Assembly (NCBI RefSeq): GCF_008704555.1 | Contig: NZ_CP023702.1 | Span: 124,001 to 188,000, forward strand | DNA: 64,000 bases | Source of the DNA: Streptomyces nitrosporeus | GTDB taxonomy: Bacteria > Actinomycetota > Actinomycetes > Streptomycetales > Streptomycetaceae | Direction: 5' to 3' | Part shown: piece by piece, positions 52,494 to 63,961 of the stretch | How positions within the stretch are numbered: position 1 is the first letter of the stretch | Layout of the letters: the number at the start of each line of letters is the position of its first letter | Notes under the pieces: model-generated | Told to the model about the DNA's origin: nothing | Database searches by the model: none | The model's input: the letters and a program-made list of their open reading frames with translations, nothing else | Position numbers and translations under genes: made by a program

Positions 52494-54121
52494 GCGGCTC
52501 CGGTGCCGGGGGTCCGGCAGCACGGACCGGCCGCATGTCACGGCTGTCGGTGCAGAACTGGGTCCATCTGATCCTGGCCGGCTTCGTGCTGGTGGTCTGC
52601 GGGTGTGTCGTCGTCGGCGGAGTCGTCCTGTCACGGATGTCCGACCGGACGACCGAGCTGGTGGACCGCATCCAGCCCGCCCGCTCGTCCTCCTACCAGC
52701 TGCAGACCTCCCTCCTCGACCAGGAGACCGGGGTACGCGGGTTCGCGCTCACCGGCGACCGGTCGTTCCTGGAGCCGTACGAGGCGGGGAAGGCCGCCGA
52801 GCGGCTGAGGCTGAAGCAGGTGCGCGCGCTGATCGGGAACGAGCAGCCGTTCACCGCGGACATCGACCGGATCGAACAGGCGACGCAGCGCTGGCGCGAG
52901 GAGCAGGCGAAGCCGCTGATCGCGTCGGTGCGGGCGGACGGCCCGGCGGGCGCGACGTCCGCGCCGGTCCGGCGCAGCAAGACGGAGTTCGACGGACTGC
53001 GCCGGCTGAACGCCTCGCTGCAGCAGCACCTGGACACGGCACGTGACCAGGCGCGCACGGAACTCGACGACGCCCGGGCGACACGCGACCGGGTGCTGGC
53101 CTCCCTGATGGCCGGCGCGGTCCTGGCCGTCGTGATGCTCAGCCTGCTGCTCCACCGGGTGGTGGGGCGGCCCCTGAACGCGCTGGCCGCGGCCTCCCGC
53201 CGGGTGCGGACCGGTGCGGTGGAGGAGCGGATCGACGTCCGGGGGCCCGCCGACGTCACGGCGGTGGCGGCCGCGGTGGAGGACATGCGCCGCCGGCTGA
53301 CGGAGGAACTGGACGCGGCCCAGCGCCGGGAGACACTGCTGGCCGAGCAGACCACGGAACTGCGCCGGTCCAACTCCGAGCTGGAGCAGTTCGCGTACGT
53401 GGCCTCGCACGACCTCCAGGAGCCGTTGCGGAAGGTCGCTTCGTTCTGCCAGCTGCTGGAGAAGCGGTACGGCAAGGAACTCGACGACCGGGGCAAGCAG
53501 TACATCGCCTTCGCGGTCGACGGGGCGAAGCGGATGCAGGTGCTCATCAACGACCTGCTGACCTTCTCCCGGGTCGGGCGGGTCCACGAGGGCTGGAAGC
53601 CCGTGGACCTCGGCCGGGCCCTGGACCGGGCGCTGAACAACCTCACGGTGGCGGTGGAGGAGTCGGGTGCCACGATCGTGCGCGAGGACCCGCTGCCCGA
53701 ACTCCTCGGCGACTCGACGGCGTTGACGATGGTCTGGCAGAACCTCATCGGCAACGCGGTCAAGTTCCGCCGCCCCGACGTCCCGTGCCGGATCACGGTG
53801 GGCTGCGTCCGGGAGGGCGAGGACTGGCATCTGACGGTCGCCGACAACGGGATCGGCATCGCGCCCGAGTTCTCGGACAAGGTCTTCGTCATCTTCCAGC
53901 GTCTGCACGCCCGCGACGAGTACGAGGGCACCGGGATCGGCCTGTCGCTCTGCCGTAAGGTGATCGAGTTCCACGGTGGCCGGATCTGGCTCGAACCGGA
54001 GCCCGAGGAGGGTACGATCTTGCACTTCACCCTTCCCGTCCTTCCTGACGCCCCCACACTCACCACGGCGGAGCTGCTTGCACCCGCCCCCCTCGCACCC
54101 CACCCGGGAGACACCCCTTGA
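52490..54121 (+). CDS. CHASE3-HAMP sensor histidine kinase
   Basis: Membrane sensor kinase of 543 residues. First helix near residues 25-48 (LILAGFVLVVCGCVVVGGVVL), an extracytoplasmic CHASE3 domain (RIQPARSSSYQLQTSLLDQE, TGVRGFALTGDRSFLEPYEA) to about 200, second helix (SLMAGAVLAVVMLSLLLH), HAMP (about 220-275), then HisKA with the phospho-His in FAYVASHDLQEPLRKVASF and the ATPase (MVWQNLIGNAVKFRRPD, VADNGIGIAPEF, YEGTGIGLSLCRK). The kinase core is the bacteriophytochrome-like subgroup. It lies between a receiver-PP2C gene and a lone receiver gene with overlaps on both sides, so it probably phosphorylates both. Confidence 0.94.
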   Translation: MSGSGAGGPAARTGRMSRLSVQNWVHLILAGFVLVVCGCVVVGGVVLSRMSDRTTELVDRIQPARSSSYQLQTSLLDQETGVRGFALTGDRSFLEPYEAGKAAERLRLKQVRALIGNEQPFTADIDRIEQATQRWREEQAKPLIASVRADGPAGATSAPVRRSKTEFDGLRRLNASLQQHLDTARDQARTELDDARATRDRVLASLMAGAVLAVVMLSLLLHRVVGRPLNALAAASRRVRTGAVEERIDVRGPADVTAVAAAVEDMRRRLTEELDAAQRRETLLAEQTTELRRSNSELEQFAYVASHDLQEPLRKVASFCQLLEKRYGKELDDRGKQYIAFAVDGAKRMQVLINDLLTFSRVGRVHEGWKPVDLGRALDRALNNLTVAVEESGATIVREDPLPELLGDSTALTMVWQNLIGNAVKFRRPDVPCRITVGCVREGEDWHLTVADNGIGIAPEFSDKVFVIFQRLHARDEYEGTGIGLSLCRKVIEFHGGRIWLEPEPEEGTILHFTLPVLPDAPTLTTAELLAPAPLAPHPGDTP

Positions 54122-54558
54122 ACGAACCGGCCAAGCCCATCGAGGTCCTGCTGGTCGAGGACGACCCGGGTGACGAGCTGATGACCCGCGAGGCGTTCGA
54201 GGACAACAAGATCCGCAACACCCTCCATGTCGTCCGGGACGGCCAGGAGGCGCTGGACTTCCTCTACCGGCAGGGTGACCACCCCGACGCGCCCCGGCCG
54301 GATCTGGTGCTGCTGGACCTGAACCTGCCGAAGTACGACGGCAGGCAGGTGCTGGAGAAGATCAAGACCGATCCGGACCTGGCGCTCATCCCGGTCGTGG
54401 TCCTCACCACGTCCTCGGCCGAGGAGGACATCCTGCGCAGCTACAAGCTCCACGCCAACGCGTACGTCACCAAGCCCGTGGACCTGGAGCAGTTCATCGG
54501 CGCGGTCCGGCAGATCGACGACTTCTTCGTCAGCGTGGTCCGGCTCCCGGGCCGTTAG
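54118..54558 (+). CDS. Single-domain response regulator, Rcp1-like
   Basis: Stand-alone receiver of 146 residues. Start is TTG 54118, four-base overlap with the kinase stop and GGGAG before it. Marks are VLLVEDDPGDELMTREAF, phospho-acceptor Asp in VLLDLNLPKYDGRQVLEKI, VVLTTSSAEEDILRSY and YVTKPVDLEQF, closely like cyanobacterial Rcp1 and other phytochrome-partner receivers. With no output domain it may act by competing for phosphate or by protein binding. It closes the operon phosphatase-kinase-receiver. Confidence 0.94.
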   Translation: MNEPAKPIEVLLVEDDPGDELMTREAFEDNKIRNTLHVVRDGQEALDFLYRQGDHPDAPRPDLVLLDLNLPKYDGRQVLEKIKTDPDLALIPVVVLTTSSAEEDILRSYKLHANAYVTKPVDLEQFIGAVRQIDDFFVSVVRLPGR

Positions 54559-54594
54559 TAAAATCTGCCGTGCGTAAGATCTGAGTGATCCCTG

Positions 54595-54619
54595 GAATGG
54601 GATCTCCCGGTGCGGGTAG
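54595..54619 (+). promoter_or_regulatory. SigB-type promoter candidate
   Basis: GAAT (54595-54598), 15 bases, GGGTAG (54614-54619) fits GNNT-N14-16-GGGTAY of Streptomyces SigB-family promoters except the last base. It lies 76 bp before the RsbW-type ATPase gene and close to a SigB-type sigma gene, which makes it more credible than a lone match. Confidence 0.5.
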
Positions 54620-54694
54620 ACGAAGGTCGAGAAAGAGGTCCGGAACCGACGGGACAGGTCCGGACCTCACCCTGCGGCGCCTTGGCTGGAGCAC

Positions 54695-55150
54695 ATGAAC
54701 GAACAGGTCACCTCACGACCGGACAGCGCGGCGCCGGGTGCTCCGACCACGGACGTCCTGCTCACGGCCGAGGTGTTCGACGGTGAGCAGGGGTGTATCG
54801 CGCAGGCCCGCGCACTGGCCGACCGCTTCCTGAGCCGGCTCGTGGCCGAGTGGCTCGCGGTGCTGGGGGAACACACGCGCAGCGATCTGATGCTGGCGGT
54901 GAGCGAGCTCATCACCAACGCGGACCGGTACAGCCACGGCCCGTACATGCTGGAGCTGGAGGGCAACGCCCAGCGGATCAGTGTGACGGTCTACGACAGC
55001 AGCACGGCGCTCCCGGTGCTCTACTCCCCCGACCCGGCGCGGCTGGGCGGTCACGGCATGGAGATCGTGGTGGCCCTCTGCGACCGGGTGACGGCCGAGC
55101 GGGTGCCGGTCGGCAAGCGCATCCGGGCCGAGTTCGAGCTCAGCAGCTGA
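54695..55150 (+). CDS. RsbW/PrsW-type ATP-binding anti-sigma regulator
   Basis: HATPase_c_2 protein of 151 residues. Key blocks are QARALADRFLSRLVAEWL, the N box AVSELITNADRYSHGPYML with Glu and Asn for Mg-ATP, and the G box RLGGHGMEIVVALCDRV. Length and domain are those of RsbW-like serine kinases that bind sigma factors, although Streptomyces has many paralogues with other roles. ATG 54695. It stands directly after the receiver/kinase operon and 3.6 kb from the SigB-type sigma gene, behind a SigB-like promoter, suggesting feedback control. Confidence 0.88.
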   Translation: MNEQVTSRPDSAAPGAPTTDVLLTAEVFDGEQGCIAQARALADRFLSRLVAEWLAVLGEHTRSDLMLAVSELITNADRYSHGPYMLELEGNAQRISVTVYDSSTALPVLYSPDPARLGGHGMEIVVALCDRVTAERVPVGKRIRAEFELSS

Positions 55151-55297
55151 ACGGTTCCTCGCCCGGGGCGGCCGGGGAAGGGCGTGCCACGGACCGGAGG
55201 ACGACTCCGGCACGACGGACGTACTACCGGGGCAGTACGTGCGATCGCCGCCTCAAGGACGACGACGCCGGGGCTTCGACGGGACATCGTGGTGTAC

Positions 55298-58310
<3,013 letters not shown>

Positions 58311-58406
58311 ACGAGACGAGAGGGGGCGGCGGCCTGTCGTGCGGGCCGTGGGTGCCGCGCTCCGGCCGGTACGGCGTGTCCCGGGGGCCGGGCGGGGGCA
58401 GGGCGG

Positions 58407-59264
58407 TCAGCCGGTGAACGCCGCCCGGAGGGCCGCCGCGAACTCCGCCGGACGTTCGACGACTCCGAGGTGCCCGCCCGGGAACGGTGCCGCCTTCCGC
58501 CCGAACCGCTGCGCGAGGGCCCGTACCGGGCGGGCGGTGAGCTGTTCACCGGATTCCTCGCCCACGGCGAGCACCAGCCGGTCCGCCGCGGCCTCCAGGG
58601 CCGCCGTGTCGGGCGCATAGCCGGTGAACGGGCAGAGCATGTGCTCCAGGAAGACAGGAAGGTTGGCCCGCATCCGCCGGAGCGTCTCCGGTGTCAGCGG
58701 CGGCGGTGCGGAGGCCGCCCCGTCGTCCTGCGGCCGGCTCGCCCCCTCGCCGATTCCGGCGCTCATCACGGCCGCGGCGGCCTTTGCACCGTCCCGCCGG
58801 AACGCCGCGCGCACCTCGGCGAAGAGGGCGCGCCCCGTCTCGGGGTCGGGGAGCACCTCCACCACGGGCGGTTCGTGCGCGACGACCGTGCCGAGCCGTT
58901 CCGGGTGCCGGCTCAGCAGGTCCAGCGCCACCACGGCGCTCGCGCTGCTGCCGAAGACACAGGCCCGTTCCCCGCCGGAGCCGATGTGCTCGATGAGCCG
59001 CAGCGCGTCGTCGCTGTGGTCCGTCACCCGCTGGTCGGCGGGCGGGGCGTCGAGCCGGCTGCGGGAGTAGCACCGCGGGTCGTAGGTGATCACCGTCCAG
59101 CGGTCCGCGAGATCGGCGGCCAGGCTCTCGTACAGTCCCGCGTCGGCGCTCCCTCCCGCCATGAGCAGGAGGAGCGGGCCGCTGCCCCGCACTTCGTGGT
59201 GGAGGGTCGCCCCCGGCACCTTCAGCGAGCCGGTACGCACCGTCGTGTGCGGCCGGTCGGTCAT
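58407..59264 (-). CDS. Alpha/beta hydrolase
   Basis: Hydrolase of 285 residues from ATG 59264 with GGGGGAGAGGA upstream. The fold is marked by GPLLLLMAGGSADAGLYESLA, VITYDPRCYSRSR, the nucleophile elbow VFGSSASAVVALDLL with Ser, the acid region VLAVGEESG and the catalytic His in PFPGGHLGVVERPAEF. The close set of signs fits the Streptomyces alpha/beta fold hydrolases often annotated as antibiotic-related, substrate unknown. It is downstream of the M20 amidohydrolase on the same strand (154-bp gap). Confidence 0.9.
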   Translation of the reverse strand: MTDRPHTTVRTGSLKVPGATLHHEVRGSGPLLLLMAGGSADAGLYESLAADLADRWTVITYDPRCYSRSRLDAPPADQRVTDHSDDALRLIEHIGSGGERACVFGSSASAVVALDLLSRHPERLGTVVAHEPPVVEVLPDPETGRALFAEVRAAFRRDGAKAAAAVMSAGIGEGASRPQDDGAASAPPPLTPETLRRMRANLPVFLEHMLCPFTGYAPDTAALEAAADRLVLAVGEESGEQLTARPVRALAQRFGRKAAPFPGGHLGVVERPAEFAAALRAAFTG

Positions 59265-59418
59265 CGTGTCCTCTCCCCCGGTCTGTTCCGACAGGGCGTC
59301 ACCGTCCTTGCCGCGCCCGGCCGGTCGTGGGCGCGGGACATCCTGCACAGCGGGACCCCCGGCGGGCAAAGGGTTTTCCGGCCGGGGCGGGCGGCGGGCG
59401 GGCGGTGCTCCGGCGCCG

Positions 59419-60675
59419 TCAGGGGGCGAGCCAGCCGAGCGACGCGACGACGAGCGCGCTGACACCGGTGTCCAGGGTGGGCTGGAGCACCGGGGCGAAG
59501 TGCGGGCTGTGGTTGACCGGTACGTCCCGGCCGAGGGTGCCGCCGGCGGTGGCCGCCGCGTGCAGGGCGGGGTCGGTGCCGCCGATGCCCCAGTAGGTGA
59601 AGGGGGCTCCGTAGGCCCGGGGGATCTTGCTCATGTCCTCACTGGCCGTCTGCAGGTCGATGGTGTGGGCGTCGTCGCCGAAGTGGGCGGCGAACGCCTC
59701 GGCGACGCGCCGGGTGGGTGCGGCGTCGTTGACCGTGGGCGGGAAGGAGGTGATCTGCTCGAACACGGGCGGTTGCGGTGATCCGGACGCCTGGCACTCG
59801 GCGGTGACGATCCGTTCGACCGCTTCCAGCACCCGGGTCCGCGTGTCCTGGTCGTAGGTGCGGACGTTGACCTGGATGACCGCGTGGTCGGGAATGATGT
59901 TGGGGTCCGTCCCGGAGTGGATGCTGCCCACGGTGACCACGGCGGGGGTGTGCGCGGACAGTTCCCGGGAGACGATCGTCTGGAGGCGCAGGACGATCAT
60001 CGCGGCCGTCACCACCGGGTCCACCGCCGCCTGCGGCATGGAGCCGTGCCCTCCCCGCCCGTGGACGGTGATGCGCAGGCTGTCCGCCGCCGACAGGAAG
60101 GAACCGGTCCGGGTGCCGACGTATCCGGCGGGGTAGGGCATGACGTGCTGGGCGAGCACCACGTCGGGGCGGGGGGCCCTCGCCGTCAGGCCGTCCGCGA
60201 GCATGGCGTCCGCGCCGTCGCCGCGTTCCTCGGAGGGCTGGAAGAGCGCCACGAAGGTGCCCCTCCAGGCGTCCTTGGCCTCGGCGAGCAGGCGTGCGCA
60301 GCCGATGAGGGCGGCGACGTGCACATCGTGTCCGCAGGCGTGCATGACGGGCTGCTCGGTGCCGTCGCTCGCGGTCGTGGTCACGGTGGAGGCGTACGGC
60401 AGGCCGGTGCGTTCGCGTACGGGCAGGGCGTCCATGTCGGCACGGACCATGACGGTGGGGCCCTCGCCGTTGGTGAGGACGCCGACGACCCCGGTGCCGC
60501 CGATGCCGTCCACGACGGTGTAGCCGAGGGCGCGCAGGGCGTCGGCGGCCTTCGCGGACGTACGGTGTTCCGCCAGGCCGAGTTCGGGGTGGCTGTGCAG
60601 GTCCTTGTAGAGGGCCTCGACATCGGGGCGGACGCGGTCCAGACCTGCCAGCACGGTGCGGACGCTGTCGGTCAT
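59419..60675 (-). CDS. M20-family amidohydrolase
   Basis: Zinc peptidase/amidohydrolase of 418 residues. ATG 60675 with GGGAG five bases before it is preferred to a GTG two codons upstream. The M20D marks are DLHSHPELGLAEHRTS, VRADMDALPVRE, the metal site MHACGHDVHVAALIG, FQPSEERGDGADAML, the dimer-domain start HGRGGHGSMPQAAVDPV, and TASEDMSKIPR. Relatives cleave N-acyl amino acids, hippurate or indole-acetyl conjugates. Cytoplasmic; no signal peptide. Confidence 0.92.
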   Translation of the reverse strand: MTDSVRTVLAGLDRVRPDVEALYKDLHSHPELGLAEHRTSAKAADALRALGYTVVDGIGGTGVVGVLTNGEGPTVMVRADMDALPVRERTGLPYASTVTTTASDGTEQPVMHACGHDVHVAALIGCARLLAEAKDAWRGTFVALFQPSEERGDGADAMLADGLTARAPRPDVVLAQHVMPYPAGYVGTRTGSFLSAADSLRITVHGRGGHGSMPQAAVDPVVTAAMIVLRLQTIVSRELSAHTPAVVTVGSIHSGTDPNIIPDHAVIQVNVRTYDQDTRTRVLEAVERIVTAECQASGSPQPPVFEQITSFPPTVNDAAPTRRVAEAFAAHFGDDAHTIDLQTASEDMSKIPRAYGAPFTYWGIGGTDPALHAAATAGGTLGRDVPVNHSPHFAPVLQPTLDTGVSALVVASLGWLAP

Positions 60676-61007
60676 GCTCACTCCCTGGGGCCGGGCCTGT
60701 GGCGGCCCCGCTTCTCGCTGTTCCGGTCCCGCGGCTCCGGGCCGGGCCGCCCGGTTCCGGCTGCCCGGGCCGAGGTTACCGGCCCGGGAGGCGCCGGATG
60801 CCTCCGGGTGCCGGGGCCGGTGCGTCCGGGGTGGGGCCTGTGTGTCCGGGGCGAGGCCTGTGCGTCCGGCGCGGGCGCACGCTTTCAGGCGGCGCGGGAC
60901 GGCGAGCGCTCCGCGGCCGCACTCCGCGGCCCGGGCGGGAGCCGTCGCCCGGCGTAACCGCCGCCCCCGGGGGCCGCAGGGGCCGCCGGGGACGGCGTAC
61001 GCCGCTG
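60676..61007. other. Gap with 20-bp tandem repeats, no gene
   Basis: This 332-base stretch between two minus-strand genes is GC-rich and holds a three-copy 20-bp repeat (60821-60880). I see no credible reading frame and no clear hairpin terminator. Confidence 0.5.
60821..60880. repeat. Three-copy 20-bp tandem repeat
   Basis: Units start TGCGTCCGGG, TGTGTCCGGG and TGCGTCCGGC at 60821, 60841 and 60861. The first two differ at a few positions; the third has diverged in its second half. It lies between the M20 gene and the protease terminus and may vary in number between strains. Confidence 0.75.
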
Positions 61008-62174
61008 TCAGGCGGTGTGGAGGGTCAGTCCGTAGCGGTTGAGGATCTCGTTGACCGGCTGGTGCCAGGTCTCCCCTCCGCTGCCGCAGTTGCCCCAGCC
61101 GCCCGAGGTGACGCCCTGGGCCTGGTCGCCGCTGATGAACGAGCCGCCCGAGTCACCCGGTTCGGCGCAGACGCTGGTCTTGGTCATCTGGTGGACGGCG
61201 CCCTGGCTGTAGTTGACCGTCTCGTTCTTGGCCAGGACGTTTCCGCAGTGCCAGTGCGTGGTGGAGCCGGAGCGGCAGACCGAGGCTCCGACCGGGGCCT
61301 CGGCGGATCCCCGGACCAGCTGGTCGGAGACGGTCCCCCAGCCGAGGACGACCGGGACCGTCCACCAGCCGCTGCCCACGTTCACCCAGGCGTAGTCGTT
61401 GTCGGGGAAGGACGAGCCCTGGAAGTTGCCGATGGCGGAGCCGTCCCAGCCCCTGACGGCGTCGCCCGCCCGCCCGCAGTGCCCGGCGGTGACGAAGCCG
61501 CCGTGGACCGAGAAGCCTATGGAGCAGCGGACGTTGCCCGTGTAGTAGGGATCGCCGCCCACGGTTCCGGCGGCGAAGGTCCGCGGTGCCTCGGCGACTT
61601 CCCGCACCGTGACCGGGCCTGTCTTCCGTGCCTGGTCCACAAAGGCGCGGACATCGTTGTCAGTCCGTTCGGCCGTGACGATGGCGACCACGACGCTGTT
61701 GGTCCGGGGGTCGGCGTGCCAGCCGGCGACCCCGCTCGGGGCCGTCAGGCCGTCGATCCTGGCCTTGGCCGCGTCGAGCTGCCGGGAGGTGCGTTCGACG
61801 AGCCGGACCGCCGCGCCGGTAGCCGTCACGGCACGGGCGCTCGCGCGGTCGGTGACGGCCACGGTCAGCCTGCCCTCGGCCGCGTCGAACCAGGAGCCTC
61901 CGTACGCCGCCCCGGCGGCCTCACGTGCCGTGTCCTGCAGGACCGTCGCTTTCTTCTCCGCCTCGATACGGGCCAGTGCCTGATGTTCCGTCAGGCCGAG
62001 GTCTCTCTGCATCGCCTCGATCAGGCCGGCGGACGCGGGGGCTCCGGAGGCCGGCCGGGCGCCGGCCGTGGCGGGGTTTTCGGGCGGGGCCGCCTGGGCC
62101 GGGCCGGTGGCCGCCCAGGTGCCGAGCATGAGGAGTGCGGACAGGCCGGCCCACACCGTCGTGGATGGTCTCAA
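61008..62174 (-). CDS. Secreted S1 serine protease, streptogrisin/alpha-lytic type
   Basis: Extracellular chymotrypsin-fold protease made as a preproenzyme, 388 residues from TTG 62174 (AAGGGG seven bases upstream). Signal peptide to about 32 (ending AQA). Pro-region (about 45-195) has the alpha-lytic type propeptide signs GLIEAMQRDLGLTEHQALAR and FDAAEGRLTVAVTD. The mature part has the catalytic triad: His in FVTAGHCG, Asp in DNDYAWVNVG, Ser in AEPGDSGGSFISG. Cysteines are paired as in streptogrisins (CSIGFSV/HCG, CRSG/HCG, VCAEP/GNCG). A 22-bp palindrome lies 60 bp before the start. Confidence 0.93.
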   Translation of the reverse strand: MRPSTTVWAGLSALLMLGTWAATGPAQAAPPENPATAGARPASGAPASAGLIEAMQRDLGLTEHQALARIEAEKKATVLQDTAREAAGAAYGGSWFDAAEGRLTVAVTDRASARAVTATGAAVRLVERTSRQLDAAKARIDGLTAPSGVAGWHADPRTNSVVVAIVTAERTDNDVRAFVDQARKTGPVTVREVAEAPRTFAAGTVGGDPYYTGNVRCSIGFSVHGGFVTAGHCGRAGDAVRGWDGSAIGNFQGSSFPDNDYAWVNVGSGWWTVPVVLGWGTVSDQLVRGSAEAPVGASVCRSGSTTHWHCGNVLAKNETVNYSQGAVHQMTKTSVCAEPGDSGGSFISGDQAQGVTSGGWGNCGSGGETWHQPVNEILNRYGLTLHTA

Positions 62175-62233
62175 GGGGGTGCCCCTTCTGTTGTTCCAGC
62201 ATCGTGGGGGTGGAACAGGAAGTGACCGAGAAC

Positions 62234-62255
62234 GTTCTGAGAGCGCTCTCAGAAC
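62234..62255. promoter_or_regulatory. 22-bp perfect palindrome upstream of the protease
   Basis: GTTCTGAGAGC (62234-62244) is followed at once by its exact reverse complement (62245-62255). The core GAGAGCGCTCTC has the central CG and spacing of LacI-family operators such as CebR (TGGGAGCGCTCCCA). It lies 60 bp before the protease start, so at or near its promoter. Confidence 0.75.
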
Positions 62256-62367
62256 CACAGGACGGACTGTAGCCCAGGAGGAAGGTCAGGTCTATGCCAA
62301 TTTCGGACCTGCAGTCCGGATCCGGACGCCGGGCGGGGCCCCGGACTCCCTTGCTCCGCCCGGCCGT

Positions 62368-63915
62368 TCACGGTTCCATGAGCGGCAGTCCCGCCTTCCG
62401 CCACGGGGCCCGGAAGGCGTCCCGCCTCCCCGGTACGCCTCCCCCGCCGGTGTCCCGGTTCCGTACCTCGCCGTTGCCGTCCGTGTCCCAGATCCGCACC
62501 TCGCCCTCGCCGTCCGCCCGCAGCCGCGGCCAGCCGGGGTCCCCGGTCGCGGCGAATCCCGCCCAGGCCCGCGTCATCCGCTCCGCCAGTGCGTGGTCCG
62601 CGGCCCCGGGCTCGCCCCCGATGAGGAAGTGGACGTCGGCGCGGTCCAGGGTGCCGAAGGCGAACGGTACGTCCGCGCAGTGCCAGGCCCGGACCGGCTG
62701 CCCCCGGCCGCCGCGCCGCCGCGCGAACCGCGCCAGGTGGGTGCGTCCGCCCGCGCGGGCGTGGGCGTCGGCGAGCCTGCTGCTGTACTCGGCGAAGAGC
62801 AGGTCGCCGTGGACCGCCAGATGCACCTCACCGGCGGGGGCTCCCGGCAGCAGCGCGCGGTAGTCGTCCAGCAGGGTCTTCGGCAGGCCGAAGTCGGCCG
62901 CGAACGCGTCGAGCCCGCTGTCCGTGGTGATCTCCGCACTGTCGCCCACGGCGTCCAGCAGCCAGTACTCCTCGGTGGTGTGGCAGACCAGCAGGTCCAC
63001 TCCGGCGCCGGCCCCCGCCTCGTACGCCGTCAGCGGGTCGAGGGGGAGGGTGTCGCCGCCGGCCACCGGGCCGTGGACAGCCGGGTCGTAGTGGCGGGGG
63101 CCCGAACCGGGGTCGTCCCGGTAGCGTGCGGCCACGGTGTCGGACGCCGCGACGAGCACCGCGGGGGGCACCTGGAGCAGGGCCTCGTGGGTGGCGGGCG
63201 TCCCGGCCGCCGCGGCCACCTCCGCCGTGGTGGCCGCCGCGGAGCGCACCGTGGCGCAGGCGTTCACGGCGCTGTGCAGGACCGCACGGCGGAAGAGGCC
63301 GCGGGCCCGTTCCATCACCGTCAGGCACGCCACCGAGGTCGCGCCCGCGGACTGCCCGGCCACGGTGACGTCCCGGGCGGACCCCCCGAAGGCGGCGATG
63401 TTGTCCCGGACCCACGTGAGGGCCGCGATCTGGTCGAGCAGGCCACGGTTGTCCGGGCACGGTTCGCCGCCGCCGACGGGTGGCGGGACGTGCCCGAACC
63501 CCTCGAATCCCAGACGGTAGTTGAGGGTGACGACCACCAGTCCGAGGGCGGCGAGGGCGGTGCCGTCGAAGTCCGGCTGCGCCGAGGAACCGTAGGCGAA
63601 GGCACCGCCGTGGATCCAGACGAGCACCGGGAGCGTGTCGCCTTCCGTGCCCGGTGTCCAGATGTTGAGGGTGAGGACGTCCTCGTCGCCGGCGGTCCAG
63701 CCGGGCGCTCCCGGCAGCCGCGCCGACTGCGGTGCGACGGGGCCGAACCGGGTGCAGTCCCTGACGCCCGCCCAGGGGGCGGCGGGGCGTGGCGCCCGGA
63801 ACCGTGCGGCGCCGAACGGCGGTGCGGCGTACGGGATTCCGCGCAGTGCGACGATCCCCGGACGGCCGGCGAGCCCGCCCCGTACCGTCCCCGACCGGGT
63901 GGTGAAGCCGTTCAT
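62368..63915 (-). CDS. Carboxylesterase/lipase (type B carboxylesterase family)
   Basis: Alpha/beta hydrolase of 515 residues, ATG 63915 behind GGAGAA. Family marks are VRGGLAGRPGIVALRGIPYA, EDVLTLNIWTPG, VLVWIHGGAFAYGSS (oxyanion hole), the nucleophile elbow VTVAGQSAGATS, the acid in HTTEEYWLLD and the His in WHCADVPFAFGTLD. No signal peptide is seen, so it is probably cytoplasmic. Near the C-terminus GEVRIWDTDGN is echoed by GEVRNRDTGGG, a short internal duplication. The usual His-Gly-Ala/Ser of this family is His-Cys-Ala here. Confidence 0.92.
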   Translation of the reverse strand: MNGFTTRSGTVRGGLAGRPGIVALRGIPYAAPPFGAARFRAPRPAAPWAGVRDCTRFGPVAPQSARLPGAPGWTAGDEDVLTLNIWTPGTEGDTLPVLVWIHGGAFAYGSSAQPDFDGTALAALGLVVVTLNYRLGFEGFGHVPPPVGGGEPCPDNRGLLDQIAALTWVRDNIAAFGGSARDVTVAGQSAGATSVACLTVMERARGLFRRAVLHSAVNACATVRSAAATTAEVAAAAGTPATHEALLQVPPAVLVAASDTVAARYRDDPGSGPRHYDPAVHGPVAGGDTLPLDPLTAYEAGAGAGVDLLVCHTTEEYWLLDAVGDSAEITTDSGLDAFAADFGLPKTLLDDYRALLPGAPAGEVHLAVHGDLLFAEYSSRLADAHARAGGRTHLARFARRRGGRGQPVRAWHCADVPFAFGTLDRADVHFLIGGEPGAADHALAERMTRAWAGFAATGDPGWPRLRADGEGEVRIWDTDGNGEVRNRDTGGGGVPGRRDAFRAPWRKAGLPLMEP

Positions 63916-63961
63916 CCGTGGTTCTCCGTTCCCTCGCCGCCGCCCGCCGTCCGGACGGGGT

